Notes: generated by a model not told the origin, from the sequence alone. Shown: positions 1 through 8,502, counted from the first letter of the stretch. The stretch: 64,000 nucleotides of DNA from Sulfuritalea sp. (GCA_030680805.1 JAUXUK010000070.1:62001-126000); one strand, 5' to 3'. Program-made: numbers and translations.

Positions 1-1318
1 GTTCCGCCTCCATGATCACTTCGGTGGTTTGCGTATCGGCGACGCGCTTGAGCTTTTCCGGAATCCATGCGTTGCTGCCGGCGAAGAACTCTGCCGCGGG
101 CTTCTGCAGAATCTGCGGCAGGTGCACGCGCAGAATGCGCAGGCCTGCGGCGTTGCAGGTGGCGATGCGCTCCGCTTCATCAAGCGTGATCACTGCGTTC
201 GACATCGACTCCAGCATCGCCTCGTTGTAGTTCTTCATGTTCTGCACATCGGCAAACAGCTTGGCGTTTTCCAGCGCAATCGAAATCTGCGCCGTAAAGG
301 CGCGCAGGCGCGATTCATCTTCGCTGGTAAACGGGCCGCCGCGTTTGTTCAGCACCTGCGTGACGCCGATCACCTTGCCGTGCTTGTTGACGATGGGCAC
401 GCAGAGGATCGAGCGGGTGAAGTAGCCGGTCTTCTTGTCGAATGCCGGATTGAACCGCAGGTCGGCGTAGGCGTAGGGAATGTTGATCGCCTTGCCCGAG
501 GTGAATACGGCACCGGCAATGCCGAGATGGTTGGGCAGGCGGATCTGTACCGACTCCAGTCCCTGGCCGACCTCCGACCACAGCTCGTTGGTCTTCTCCT
601 CGTTGAGGAACAGCGTCGAGCGTTCGGCATTCAGCAGGCGCGTTGCTTCGCCCATGACTTTCTGCAGCAGGGAGCCCAGCTTGATGTCGGCCGTGACTTC
701 GGAGACGACGTCGATGAACTCCATCTCCTGGCGGCGGATGGCCTGCATGCGCTCGATGAACTGGGCGCTTTGCAGTGCCAGCGTGCCCTGGCTGGTCATG
801 GCTTCGAGCAGGTTCAGGTCCTGTTTGGTGAACTTGCCGCTGCGTTTGTTGAGTGTCTGTGCGACACCGATGATCTCGCCCTTGACCGTCCTGATCGGCA
901 CGCAAAGGATGTTGTGCGTGGTAAAGCCGGTCTGTTCGTCGATCGAACGGTTGAAGCGGTCGTCGGCGTAGGCGTCGGCGATGATCAGCGCTTCACCCGC
1001 GGTATAGACGTAGCCTGCGACGCCGCTGGTATTGAGGATCCGAATTTCGCGCTGGATGTTGCCTTGCGCCACGCGCGAGTACAACTCGTTGGTGTCGGGG
1101 TCGTTGAGGAACAGCGACCCACGTTCGGCATTCAGCTCGGTGGTGGTCATTTCAACCAGTGCCTGCAGCACTTCATCGAGCGTGCCATAGCTGGCCATGC
1201 GGCGCGTGACCTCGAGCAGCAGCTCAAGATGGCGCAGCCGGCGACGGCCTTCCTGGTCGCGCTCAGCCGACTTCTTCTCGGCCCCGACGGGAGGGACGGG
1301 CGGGTCGATTGCGTTCAT
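1..1318 (-). CDS. GAF-GAF-PAS sensory protein (C-terminus outside window)
   Basis: Only the first 439 residues are visible; the gene runs off the left edge. Two GAF domains (about residues 30-185 and 205-360) carry near-identical landmark motifs, LNAERGSLFLND and LNAERSTLFLNE, and each has an ILCVPI strand and an NKR motif. A PAS-like segment starts near residue 370. Such proteins bind small ligands or cyclic nucleotides and usually end in a cyclase, diguanylate cyclase or kinase domain; which one cannot be seen here. The ATG overlaps the stop of the upstream coiled-coil gene (ATGA), so the two are translationally coupled and probably act together. The architecture and frame are certain; the output function is unknown. 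Confidence 0.85.
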   Translation of the reverse strand, partial: MNAIDPPVPPVGAEKKSAERDQEGRRRLRHLELLLEVTRRMASYGTLDEVLQALVEMTTTELNAERGSLFLNDPDTNELYSRVAQGNIQREIRILNTSGVAGYVYTAGEALIIADAYADDRFNRSIDEQTGFTTHNILCVPIRTVKGEIIGVAQTLNKRSGKFTKQDLNLLEAMTSQGTLALQSAQFIERMQAIRRQEMEFIDVVSEVTADIKLGSLLQKVMGEATRLLNAERSTLFLNEEKTNELWSEVGQGLESVQIRLPNHLGIAGAVFTSGKAINIPYAYADLRFNPAFDKKTGYFTRSILCVPIVNKHGKVIGVTQVLNKRGGPFTSEDESRLRAFTAQISIALENAKLFADVQNMKNYNEAMLESMSNAVITLDEAERIATCNAAGLRILRVHLPQILQKPAAEFFAGSNAWIPEKLKRVADTQTTEVIMEAE

Positions 1319-1983
1319 GATCGCTTCGATCCCATGGCTTCGATCTGGTCGCGCAAAGCCTGTATGGTGTGCTGCAACTGCGCACCCTCGTCGGCGAACA
1401 GCGTTCGCTCCCGATTGACTGAATTGACCTTGTCGATCTGCGCCAGCTCCAGGCTTTCGCGCAAGCCGCTGACTGTTTGCCGCAGTTGCGCGATTTCGCC
1501 CTGCGCACTGACCAGCGCTGTCCGCACCGCGTTGTCGGTGTCGGCCCGTGCGCGTTCCAGTTCTTCTCGCAGTGCGGCCGAGGTGGCCTTCAACTGCTGC
1601 ATTTCGTTATGGCCGACGACACGCTCAAGTTGCACCGCGTGATCGCGTTCGGCGCGCGATTGCTCCAGTTCATCGCGCAAGGCAGCGGCCGTTGCCTTGA
1701 GCATCTGGGCTTCCTGATTCGCGGCGACACGTTCCTGCTGGACGGCCTTTTCGCGCTCGATGCGGGCTCGCTCCAGTTCTTCGCGCAGGGCGCCGACGGT
1801 GATCTTCAGCTGCGATAGCTCTGCCGCGCTGGCCTGGGTGGCACGCAGGGTTGAGTCGTGGATTTCAGCGTGTGCCGCCTCGAGCTCCGTGCGCAAAGCC
1901 ATCACCGTGCGCTTCATGTCCCGGGAATCGGCCTGGGCCAGAGCGAGTTCTTCTTCGATGGTCGATACTTCAGCGGTCGTCAT
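1315..1983 (-). CDS. Coiled-coil protein of tandem 36-residue repeats
   Basis: A 222-residue, highly charged, wholly alpha-helical protein with no signal peptide or membrane segment. After a 22-residue lead it consists of five units of exactly 36 residues (23-58, 59-94, 95-130, 131-166, 167-202) plus a 20-residue partial unit. Units open with LKAT or a variant, then xxALRxELExxRAERD and often AVQxERV. The spacing is regular with no insertions. It starts the operon whose second gene, overlapping by 4 bp, is the GAF-GAF-PAS sensor, so a scaffold or dimerisation role for that sensor is plausible but inferred. No family is recognised beyond generic coiled coil. Confidence 0.8.
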   Translation of the reverse strand: MTTAEVSTIEEELALAQADSRDMKRTVMALRTELEAAHAEIHDSTLRATQASAAELSQLKITVGALREELERARIEREKAVQQERVAANQEAQMLKATAAALRDELEQSRAERDHAVQLERVVGHNEMQQLKATSAALREELERARADTDNAVRTALVSAQGEIAQLRQTVSGLRESLELAQIDKVNSVNRERTLFADEGAQLQHTIQALRDQIEAMGSKRS

Positions 1984-2176
1984 GGAGCGAACAGGTGATC
2001 CTCAATTTCGGAAATCCGCGTCTGGCTGCGAAGGCGTCCGGCACGGACAGGCAACAACGATGCTTGCATCTATTCCGTCAGATGCGTTTAATAATACCCT
2101 TACCTTGGAATCTTATCAGTCATGTTTTTGCAACGGGGCACTATAAAGCGCTTGGCCCGCATGGATCGGCCAGCAT

Positions 2177-3466
2177 ATGGGAAAGTTTAGCCGACGTCAT
2201 TTTCTTGCTTCAAGCGGCGCGCTGGGGGTCTCTCTGGCCACCGGCGGGGTATCGGCGCAGCTGATGCCTCGCGGTCGGAATCGGCGCGTGGTTATCGTCG
2301 GTGGCGGCTGGGGCGGGCTCACGGCGGCCAGGCATCTGCGTGACCTGGCGCCGGAACTCGAGGTGGTTCTGGTCGAACGAAGCGCCGCGTTCCGCTCCCT
2401 GCCGATGAGCAACAAGTGGCTGGTCGGGCTGGCCCAGGAGGGCGGACGAAGCCACGACTATGCTGCGACGGCCCGCGCCTGGGGCTACACCGTGGTTCAG
2501 GCCGAGGTGACCGCGATTGACCGCGAACAGCGGCGCGTCATTACCCGCAGCGGCGCGCTCGACTATGACTGGCTGGTGCTGGCAGTCGGCATTCGTTACG
2601 ACTATGAGCCATGGTTTGGCGGCGATCGCCGCGCCGCCGAGCAGGCAAAGAAATTCTACCCGGCGGGATTTGTCGCCGATGAGCTCGATCTGCTCAAGCA
2701 GAAACTCACCGATTTCAGGGGCGGTGACTTCGTCATGACCATTCCGCCAACTCCCTACCGTTGTCCGCCGGCGCCTTACGAGCGTGCGGTGATGATCGCC
2801 TGGCTGTTCAAGCAGAAGAAGATCAAGGGACGGTTGGTCATCGTCGATCCCGGCCCGGGCATGCAGGCCTTCAACCGCGTCTTCGCCGATCGCTACAAGG
2901 ACCAGATCATCCATCTGACGCATGCCAGGGTGAAGTCAGTCGATCCGTTCAACCGGACGATTGCCACCGAGTTCGATGAACTGCGTTTCGACGATGGCAT
3001 CCTGATGGCGCCGCAGCAGGCGGGTGATCTGGTCTGGCAGGCGGGGTTGGTGGCGCGTGACAGCGACGGCAAGGCGACGGGGTGGGGCGCGCTCGATCCG
3101 CTCCGTCTGCATGCCATCGGCGACGAACGGGTGTTCCTGATTGGCGATCTGATCGGCCAGGTGTCGCCCTTGTTCGGCCACTATCCGAAGAGCGGTCATC
3201 TGGCCAACCGGCTGGGGCGCATTGCTGCGCGTGAGATAGCGGGTCGTGCCACGGGCCGCGTGGTGGAACTGGCTCTGCCGGACAGCGTCTGCCATGTTTT
3301 TTCGGATGTCGATCCGATGGAAGGCATCCGCATCGACGCACAGTATCGACTGCGCGGCGACGGTGTCATCGCTCAAACAGCACGACAGCACAACGACCCT
3401 CAGCCGCGGGGAGAAGACGTCGACTGGGCGAAGTCGATGTACGCCGACTTTCTTGCCAGGGAGTGA
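2177..3466 (+). CDS. Flavocytochrome c sulfide dehydrogenase-type FAD flavoprotein
   Basis: This 429-residue protein starts with a twin-arginine signal (SRRHFLASSGALGVSLATGG), followed by a Rossmann FAD-binding motif VVIVGGGWGGLTAARHL near residues 37-53. The segment PYRCPPAPYERA is typical of the FccB/SoxF flavoprotein family, which oxidises sulfide in the periplasm and passes electrons to a c-type cytochrome. The redox cysteine in PYRCPP is present, but the second cysteine expected near the C-terminus is replaced around VSPLFGHYPKSGH. No cytochrome partner lies next to it. Family membership is clear; sulfide as substrate is uncertain because of the missing cysteine and partner. Confidence 0.8.
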   Translation: MGKFSRRHFLASSGALGVSLATGGVSAQLMPRGRNRRVVIVGGGWGGLTAARHLRDLAPELEVVLVERSAAFRSLPMSNKWLVGLAQEGGRSHDYAATARAWGYTVVQAEVTAIDREQRRVITRSGALDYDWLVLAVGIRYDYEPWFGGDRRAAEQAKKFYPAGFVADELDLLKQKLTDFRGGDFVMTIPPTPYRCPPAPYERAVMIAWLFKQKKIKGRLVIVDPGPGMQAFNRVFADRYKDQIIHLTHARVKSVDPFNRTIATEFDELRFDDGILMAPQQAGDLVWQAGLVARDSDGKATGWGALDPLRLHAIGDERVFLIGDLIGQVSPLFGHYPKSGHLANRLGRIAAREIAGRATGRVVELALPDSVCHVFSDVDPMEGIRIDAQYRLRGDGVIAQTARQHNDPQPRGEDVDWAKSMYADFLARE

Positions 3467-3477
3467 CGCCAGGAATC

Positions 3478-3987
3478 CTAGTGGCGCGCGAAGATGCTGG
3501 TCTTGCCGTCCGGCCCTACCAACAGGGTGTCGTAGCGCTCGCGGCGGATATCTCTTTCCTGGCCCGCGTTGTCGAGAATGGTGCAGGCGGTTTCACAGAA
3601 GGGGTTGGACAGCTCCCGTCCGGGCGATCCGCGCGGCAGGCCGGGCACGGCCAGGCCGCGCGCCTTGGGCTTTTCCTTGAGCAACTGGTGGATGTCTTCA
3701 GCGGGTACATGGCCCTCGATGAAGTATCCGGCCACCGTGGCGGTGTGCACCGATTCCAGGCCCGAGGGCACATTCAGCCAGCGCTTGAGGCGCGGCATGT
3801 TGGCGGCCAGGGTTTCCGTCATGGTGACCTCGAAGCCGCTCTTGCGCACGTGATCTGCCCAGTCGATGCAGGAGATGCAGGGGCTGGGGGCGTAGACCAC
3901 CATGGGTGGCAGGCTGTTTTCATCAGCGGCTTGAGCGTGCGGCGTCGAGCAAAGAAACAGGCCGGCAAGCGCAAGGAAACGTCGCAT
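3478..3987 (-). CDS. DUF411 family periplasmic protein
   Basis: A 169-residue protein with a cleavable signal peptide (MRRFLALAGLFLCSTPHAQA). The DUF411 core includes the paired cysteines of SPCISCIDWADHVRKSGF and the segment GLESVHTATVAGYFIEGHVP. DUF411 proteins often sit near copper or other metal-resistance genes and may bind metal through these cysteines, but their biochemical role is not settled. A C-terminal extension (ETACTILDNAGQ onward) goes beyond the usual domain. The start lies 2 bp after the stop of the ankyrin gene, so the two form an operon. Confidence 0.75.
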   Translation of the reverse strand: MRRFLALAGLFLCSTPHAQAADENSLPPMVVYAPSPCISCIDWADHVRKSGFEVTMTETLAANMPRLKRWLNVPSGLESVHTATVAGYFIEGHVPAEDIHQLLKEKPKARGLAVPGLPRGSPGRELSNPFCETACTILDNAGQERDIRRERYDTLLVGPDGKTSIFARH

Positions 3988-3989
3988 GG

Positions 3990-4499
3990 TCAGCACGGCT
4001 TGCGGGGTTTGCAACCCTTCAGCAGCCAGAGTGACACCACCCCGGCAAATTCGTCGGCGCGCACCTTGCGCGCCATGCTCAGCACATCGCGCCCGGCATC
4101 GGTCTTCAGCGCGGGGTCGGCTCCCGCTTCCAGGAGCGGCCTGGCATGCAGGGTACGGGTGGAAAACGCCGCCATGTGCAGCGGCGTCATGCCTTCCTTG
4201 TCCCGTGCGTTGACGTTGGCGCCCGCTGCAATCAGCGCCAGCAGCGGGCCGCTGTCTACATTCAGCGCCGCGTAGTGGAGCGGCGTGGCGCCGAGATCGG
4301 TGCGCGCGTCGCGATTCTGCGGCGATGCCTTGAGCAGTTTTTCGACGTCCTGGCGCGTGCCCATGCGAGCGGCATCGTGAATCGGCTGCTCGTTCTTGCC
4401 CAGTGTGGCCTCGGCGGGAGCCGCCAGAGCGGAATGCAGCGCAAACCAAAGTATCGGGAAAAATCGGAGATTGCGTCTGATGGTCAAGTGGGTCGGCAT
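3990..4499 (-). CDS. Secreted ankyrin-repeat protein
   Basis: 169 residues with an N-terminal signal peptide (hydrophobic FFPILWFALHSALA, then cleavage-like AAPAEA). Ankyrin repeats follow: QPIHDAARMGTRQDVEKLL, DLGATPLHYAALNVDSGPLL, KEGMTPLHMAAFSTRTLHAR and a degenerate fourth. It ends in a cysteine-bearing basic tail (CKPRKPC). Periplasmic ankyrin proteins bind partner proteins; in some bacteria they accompany catalase or metal-stress genes. It is first in an operon with the DUF411 gene. The partner is unknown. Confidence 0.75.
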   Translation of the reverse strand: MPTHLTIRRNLRFFPILWFALHSALAAPAEATLGKNEQPIHDAARMGTRQDVEKLLKASPQNRDARTDLGATPLHYAALNVDSGPLLALIAAGANVNARDKEGMTPLHMAAFSTRTLHARPLLEAGADPALKTDAGRDVLSMARKVRADEFAGVVSLWLLKGCKPRKPC

Positions 4500-4523
4500 G
4501 ATGTCTCTCTCAATCAGGCATTC

Positions 4524-4599
4524 TGGCGCCCAAGTCAGGAATCGAACCTGAGACCTACCGCTTAGGAGGCGGTCGCTCTATCCACTGAGCTACAAGGGC
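4524..4599 (-). tRNA. tRNA-Arg (anticodon CCT)
   Basis: On the minus strand the 76-base gene has a normal D arm (GCTC/GAGC), an anticodon stem ACCGC/GCGGT around the loop CTCCTAA, a T arm TCAGG/CCTGA with loop TTCGATT, and an encoded CCA. The anticodon CCT reads AGG. The acceptor stem is imperfect: the 5' strand GCCCTTG faces the 3' strand CTTGGGC, leaving two adjacent T-T mismatches (positions 5-68 and 6-67) inside otherwise good pairing. It may still be functional. Confidence 0.9.
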
Positions 4600-4661
4600 A
4601 CGGGGCAAGAATTCTACCCTGCGCGCCTATAATCCGGCACCCATTTCCCGGCCCTGTTTCC

Positions 4662-6590
4662 ATGCCCGTTATTTCCCTTGATCGCGCCTGTCTCGCCTAC
4701 GGCCATGTTGCCCTTCTTGATCACGCCGCCATGCAGATCGACGCTGGCGAACGTGTCGGCCTTATCGGGCGCAATGGCAGCGGCAAATCCAGCCTGCTGA
4801 AAGCTCTTGCCGGGCTCGGGTCGCTCGACGACGGCGAGGTCTGGCGCGAGCCGGGCCTCTCCATTGCCTACGTGCCACAGGAGCCTGAATTCGCTACCCA
4901 TGACACGGTCTTCGACGCCGTGGCCGCCGGGCTGGGCGAGGTGGCCCGCGTGCTCGCCGAGTACCACGAGGTCACCCATAAAGTCGGCGCTGGCGACACG
5001 GCGACCATGGACCGGATGCAGGAATTGCAGACGCAACTGGAAGCCAACGACGGCTGGCGGCTGAACTCGCGGGTCGAACAAGCCATCTCGCGGCTGGCGC
5101 TGGACGGCGACGCCCGCGTCGACGCGCTTTCCGGCGGCGGCAAGAAGCGCGTGGCCCTGGCCCGCGCCCTGGTGGCCGAGCCGGACCTGCTGCTGCTCGA
5201 CGAGCCGACCAACCATCTCGACGTCGATGGCATCCTCTGGCTGGAGGATCTGCTGCGCGGCTATCAGGGCGCGGTCATGCTGATTACCCACGACCGGGTA
5301 TTCCTGGACAATGTGGCGACGCGCATCATTGAACTGGATCGAGGCAATCTGGTGAGCTTCCCCGGGCGCTTCGCGGCCTACCAGGAGCGCAAGGAGTTCA
5401 TGCTCAACGAAGAGGCACTGGCCAATGCGCGCGCCGACAAGATGCTGGCGCAGGAAGAAGTCTGGATCAGGAAGGGCGTCGAGGCGCGGCGCACGCGCAG
5501 CGTCGGGCGCGTGCAGCGTCTTGAGCACTTGCGCGAGGCCCGCGCGGCACGACGCGAACAACTGGGCAAAGTCGATTTCCGCGTGGTACGCGGCGACGCG
5601 TCCGGCAAGCTGGTGGCCGAACTGGACGGCGTCAGCAAGCGATTTGCGACAACTGCGGGCGACAAGACCGTGGTGAAGAATTTTTCCTGCCGCATCCTGC
5701 GCGGCGACAAGGTGGGCCTGATCGGCGCCAATGGCACCGGCAAGACCACGTTGTTGCGCCTGATCCTCGGTGAGCTGGCCGCCGACGCAGGCAAGGTGCA
5801 GCTGGGCACCAAGATCGAAGTGGCCTATTTCGACCAGTTCCGCGCCCAACTCGATCCGGAAGCGCCGCTATGCGAAGTGATCAGCCCAGGCTCGGACTAT
5901 GTCGAGATCGGCGGCACGAAGAAGCATGTGATCGGCTACCTGGAGGATTTCCTGTTTGCTCCGCAGCGGGCGCGTTCGCCGGTGAAATCGCTGTCCGGCG
6001 GCGAGCGCAATCGCCTGTTGCTGGCGCGCCTGTTCGCGCGGCCGGCCAACGTGCTGGTGCTCGACGAGCCGACCAACGACCTCGACATCGAAACCCTGGA
6101 ACTGCTCGAAGCCCTGCTGCAGGACTACTCCGGCACGGTGTTCCTGGTCAGCCACGACCGGGCCTTTCTCGACAACGTGGTGACGCAGACCATTGCCAGT
6201 GAAGGCGATGGGCAGTGGAAGGAATATGTCGGCGGCTACAGCGACTGGCTGCGGCAGCGGCCGGCCGGGGGCGCCGCGCGGTTCGATGCGACGGGTGGAG
6301 TTGAGGCAAAGTCTGCGCTGAGAGTCGGCGCTGGCGATGCGGCGAAAGCCAAGCCTGCCGGGGGCAAGAAGCTCAGCTTCAAGGAACAGCGCGAGCTTGA
6401 ACAACTACCCGAACGTATTGCCGCGCTGGAAGCCGAGCAGGCAGTATTGCAAGGCCGGCTGGGCGATCCGGCCTTCTATCAAGGGCCGGCAGACGCCGTG
6501 CGTCAGTTGCAGGCCCGGTTGGCCGCGGTCGATGCCGAAATCGAAGCGGCCCTGATCCGCTGGGAGGCCCTGGAGGCGAAGGGCCAATAG
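4662..6590 (+). CDS. uup: ABC-F family ATPase Uup
   Basis: 642 residues with two ABC ATPase domains and no membrane segments, as in ABC-F proteins that act on ribosomes or branched DNA. Domain 1 has Walker A GRNGSGKSS and Walker B with LLLLDEPTNHLD; its signature reads LSGGGKKR. Domain 2 has GANGTGKTT, LSGGERNR and VLVLDEPTNDLD. The interdomain linker (about 240-320) is charged and helical. A C-terminal coiled coil (about 570-640) marks the Uup subgroup, linked to tolerance of DNA-structure stress and precise transposon excision. Two copies of the dispersed 24-bp motif lie inside the gene, coding VGAGDTAT and VGAGDAAK. Confidence 0.92.
   Translation: MPVISLDRACLAYGHVALLDHAAMQIDAGERVGLIGRNGSGKSSLLKALAGLGSLDDGEVWREPGLSIAYVPQEPEFATHDTVFDAVAAGLGEVARVLAEYHEVTHKVGAGDTATMDRMQELQTQLEANDGWRLNSRVEQAISRLALDGDARVDALSGGGKKRVALARALVAEPDLLLLDEPTNHLDVDGILWLEDLLRGYQGAVMLITHDRVFLDNVATRIIELDRGNLVSFPGRFAAYQERKEFMLNEEALANARADKMLAQEEVWIRKGVEARRTRSVGRVQRLEHLREARAARREQLGKVDFRVVRGDASGKLVAELDGVSKRFATTAGDKTVVKNFSCRILRGDKVGLIGANGTGKTTLLRLILGELAADAGKVQLGTKIEVAYFDQFRAQLDPEAPLCEVISPGSDYVEIGGTKKHVIGYLEDFLFAPQRARSPVKSLSGGERNRLLLARLFARPANVLVLDEPTNDLDIETLELLEALLQDYSGTVFLVSHDRAFLDNVVTQTIASEGDGQWKEYVGGYSDWLRQRPAGGAARFDATGGVEAKSALRVGAGDAAKAKPAGGKKLSFKEQRELEQLPERIAALEAEQAVLQGRLGDPAFYQGPADAVRQLQARLAAVDAEIEAALIRWEALEAKGQ
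4981..5004 (+). repeat. Dispersed 24-bp motif, copy 1 (inside uup)
   Basis: Reads AAGTCGGCGCTGGCG, then ACACGGCGA. Plus orientation, inside the first ABC domain of uup, encoding KVGAGDTAT. Confidence 0.8.
6323..6345 (+). repeat. Dispersed 24-bp motif, copy 2 (inside uup)
   Basis: Reads AGTCGGCGCTGGCG, then ATGCGGCGA: one base off in the tail relative to copy 1. It lies in the linker before the C-terminal coiled coil of uup and is preceded by a degenerate half copy (AAAGTCTGCGCTGA, 6308-6321). Confidence 0.7.
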
Positions 6591-6708
6591 TTTTCGCAGG
6601 CACTTGAAACGGCCTGTATTCAAGGTGTTGCTTCGGATGCGCGGGATATACGCTGTGCCCACTGGGTGCCGGGTTTCCCTTGCAGGCTGCATACGGGAGT
6701 GATGCGTT

Positions 6709-7578
6709 TTGGACGCATGGAAAAAGCGTTGGGGCGTCGGGTCATGGGCTGCGTTCTTCGAGACGCAGGAACTTCCCGTAATGTCTCGCTCCAAGATGAT
6801 GCTCAACGCCTTTCAGCAATCCAAGGGCGAAATGCTGGCGCCCATCGAGCTTTCCTCCATCGTGCTGCTTGATCCCTTGCTGTGCCTGCGCTTGCTGCGT
6901 GAGGCGGAGCGTAGCCGCACCGATCGGCTGGGGCACGAAACCACCACCGCGTTGGCGGCCATCATGCAACTGGGCATCGACGAATTCAGGGACTTGCTGC
7001 TGTCAAGCCAGGAAATCGAGGAGGCCAATACCGGCCTGCTGGAGGTCGAAGCCCGTGCGACCGTAGCCGCGCAAGTGGCGCAACGCTGGGCTCCCGGCCG
7101 CAACGATCTCAATCCCGAAGAAGTCGCCGTCGCGGCCCTGCTTATCGATGCGGGCGAGTTGCTGCTCTGGGTGTATGAGCCTGAACTGCCGCAGGCGGCC
7201 AGGGAGATGCTGCTCTCCGGCAAGGTGAAACGCAGTTCGCAAGCGCAGATGGAAGCCTGCGGATTCGATTTCAAACAGCTGACCATGCGTTGCGCCGAAC
7301 TCTGGAAGCTGCCGCCGCTGATACTTCAGCTCCTGCGTGGTCTGGATACGCCGCGCGCCAACTTGACGCGTATCTGTTCGAATGCCGCGCGCCATATCGT
7401 CGAATCGTCGCCGACCTCGAATCTTGCGCTGGCCAGCGATCTCGTCGAAGCCCGCAGGCTGATGCCGCACGTCAGCATCGAGTGGCTGGTGGCGGGAATG
7501 GTCATGCTGCCGGACGATCAACGGGCTGACTTGATAGCCTCCGCCACTGAACTCGATGTGCGTCAGCCGAATGCCTGA
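6709..7578 (+). CDS. HDOD domain protein
   Basis: 289 residues forming a single HDOD domain, the HD-related fold without catalytic residues found in bacterial signalling proteins. The N-terminal FFETQELPVMSRSKMMLNAF and the central LLIDAGELLLWVYEPEL match the family pattern. The TTG start at 6709 is chosen because the homologous N-terminal segment needs it and a GGGAG ribosome site lies 9 bases upstream; an internal ATG at 6781 would truncate the domain. It heads a run with an orphan 91-residue gene and an RNase HI-like gene. Its partner and signal are unknown. Confidence 0.82.
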   Translation: MDAWKKRWGVGSWAAFFETQELPVMSRSKMMLNAFQQSKGEMLAPIELSSIVLLDPLLCLRLLREAERSRTDRLGHETTTALAAIMQLGIDEFRDLLLSSQEIEEANTGLLEVEARATVAAQVAQRWAPGRNDLNPEEVAVAALLIDAGELLLWVYEPELPQAAREMLLSGKVKRSSQAQMEACGFDFKQLTMRCAELWKLPPLILQLLRGLDTPRANLTRICSNAARHIVESSPTSNLALASDLVEARRLMPHVSIEWLVAGMVMLPDDQRADLIASATELDVRQPNA

Positions 7579-7677
7579 GCAGCGGCCGGGTTTTTCGGCG
7601 CCGCCAACGCTCAAGCCTGCGGACATTCTGCCGATATTTTCTTCGAATGCAGCCGATATCCATCCAGGGAGACTCAC

Positions 7678-7953
7678 GTGGTCGTCATAAATGGAAAGCG
7701 TACTACCGCGATAGTGATCCGGCATCGGGGCGACAGCGTCACCCTGGTGCCGATGAAAAGCGGCCGGCTCTCGGCCAAGACGGTTGCCTTTGAAGAATTT
7801 CGCAGCGAATGGCAGGAAACCGGCTACGCGCTGTCGCAAGGGCTGACCACTTTTCTTGCGCACATCATGAAATGGGGCGCCTCGCTGGAGGTCGTCAAGG
7901 GCCTCGACAGGCTTGCGGCCCGCGACCGCTTCGTCGTAGCCAGCCTGTTCTAA
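7678..7953 (+). CDS. Small protein of unknown function (91 aa)
   Basis: Starts with GTG, preceded by GGGAG six bases upstream, and ends at TAA (7951-7953). The sequence looks like a small beta-rich N-terminus (VVINGKRTTAIVIRHRGDSV) followed by helices. It has no signal peptide, membrane segment or known motif. It lies between the HDOD gene and the RNase HI-like gene. The latter continues in the same reading frame directly after this stop codon, which raises the possibility of a read-through or formerly fused product. Confidence 0.6.
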   Translation: MVVINGKRTTAIVIRHRGDSVTLVPMKSGRLSAKTVAFEEFRSEWQETGYALSQGLTTFLAHIMKWGASLEVVKGLDRLAARDRFVVASLF

Positions 7954-7977
7954 CGCCGGCCCGCAAGGCGCAAGGCA

Positions 7978-8430
7978 ATAGGCGATCAAGCGCACTGGCA
8001 GGGCTGGTTCGACGGCGCCGCGCTGCCCAACCCAGGCAAGATCGGTGTTGGCGTCGTCCTCATGTCACCGGCCGGCATCCGCTACGAAAAATCCGCCCTG
8101 ACCGGCGGTTCCGGCTGCAACAACGAGGCGGAGTTGCATGCGCTGTGCCTGGCGCTGGACATCGCTTTCGCGGCGGGTGCCCGGCGGCTGGCATTGCGCG
8201 GTGACAGCGATGTCGCCGTGCGCTACGTGCGTGGTCCGGAGAGCACGCGGATCGCCCGGCTGGTCGTCCTGGTGGCGCAGGCCCGCGAAAGAATCCGGGA
8301 TTTTGAGGATGTGCAGCTGCTATGGGTGCCCCGTCATCGCAACGTCGACGCAGACCGCCTTTCGCGGCAGGCGCTGGGTCTGCCCACGCCGCCGCTCAAG
8401 CCTGCAAAGGGCAGGCGACGATCGCGCTAA
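7978..8430 (+). CDS. RNase HI-like protein without a canonical start
   Basis: The conserved RNase HI fold begins before any standard start codon. WFDGAALPNPGKIGVGVVL, which holds the first catalytic Asp, is coded from about 8005, whereas the first ATG in frame is at 8062. The other catalytic positions are present: Glu in CNNEAELHAL, Asp in LRGDSDVAVRY, and His/Asp in VPRHRNVDADRLSRQ. Back to the TAA at 7951 there is no ATG, GTG or TTG; an ATA at 7978 preceded by an AAGG-rich stretch is the likeliest start, so the given start is a guess. It would cleave RNA in RNA-DNA hybrids, or act like the cyanobacterial-type short RNase HI proteins. Confidence 0.6.
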   Translation: MGDQAHWQGWFDGAALPNPGKIGVGVVLMSPAGIRYEKSALTGGSGCNNEAELHALCLALDIAFAAGARRLALRGDSDVAVRYVRGPESTRIARLVVLVAQARERIRDFEDVQLLWVPRHRNVDADRLSRQALGLPTPPLKPAKGRRRSR

Positions 8431-8502
8431 CGTTCATGCAGTGATCCGGCACTCCTGATGATGAAACACACGAAAGGCGAATTAAAGGCCCCCCACCCCC
8501 AT

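Noticed and set aside
29-1642. Long plus-strand open frame opposite the GAF-GAF-PAS and coiled-coil genes
   Set aside because: It mirrors high-GC codon structure of the minus-strand genes; its product has no domain, while the minus strand gives clear GAF motifs.
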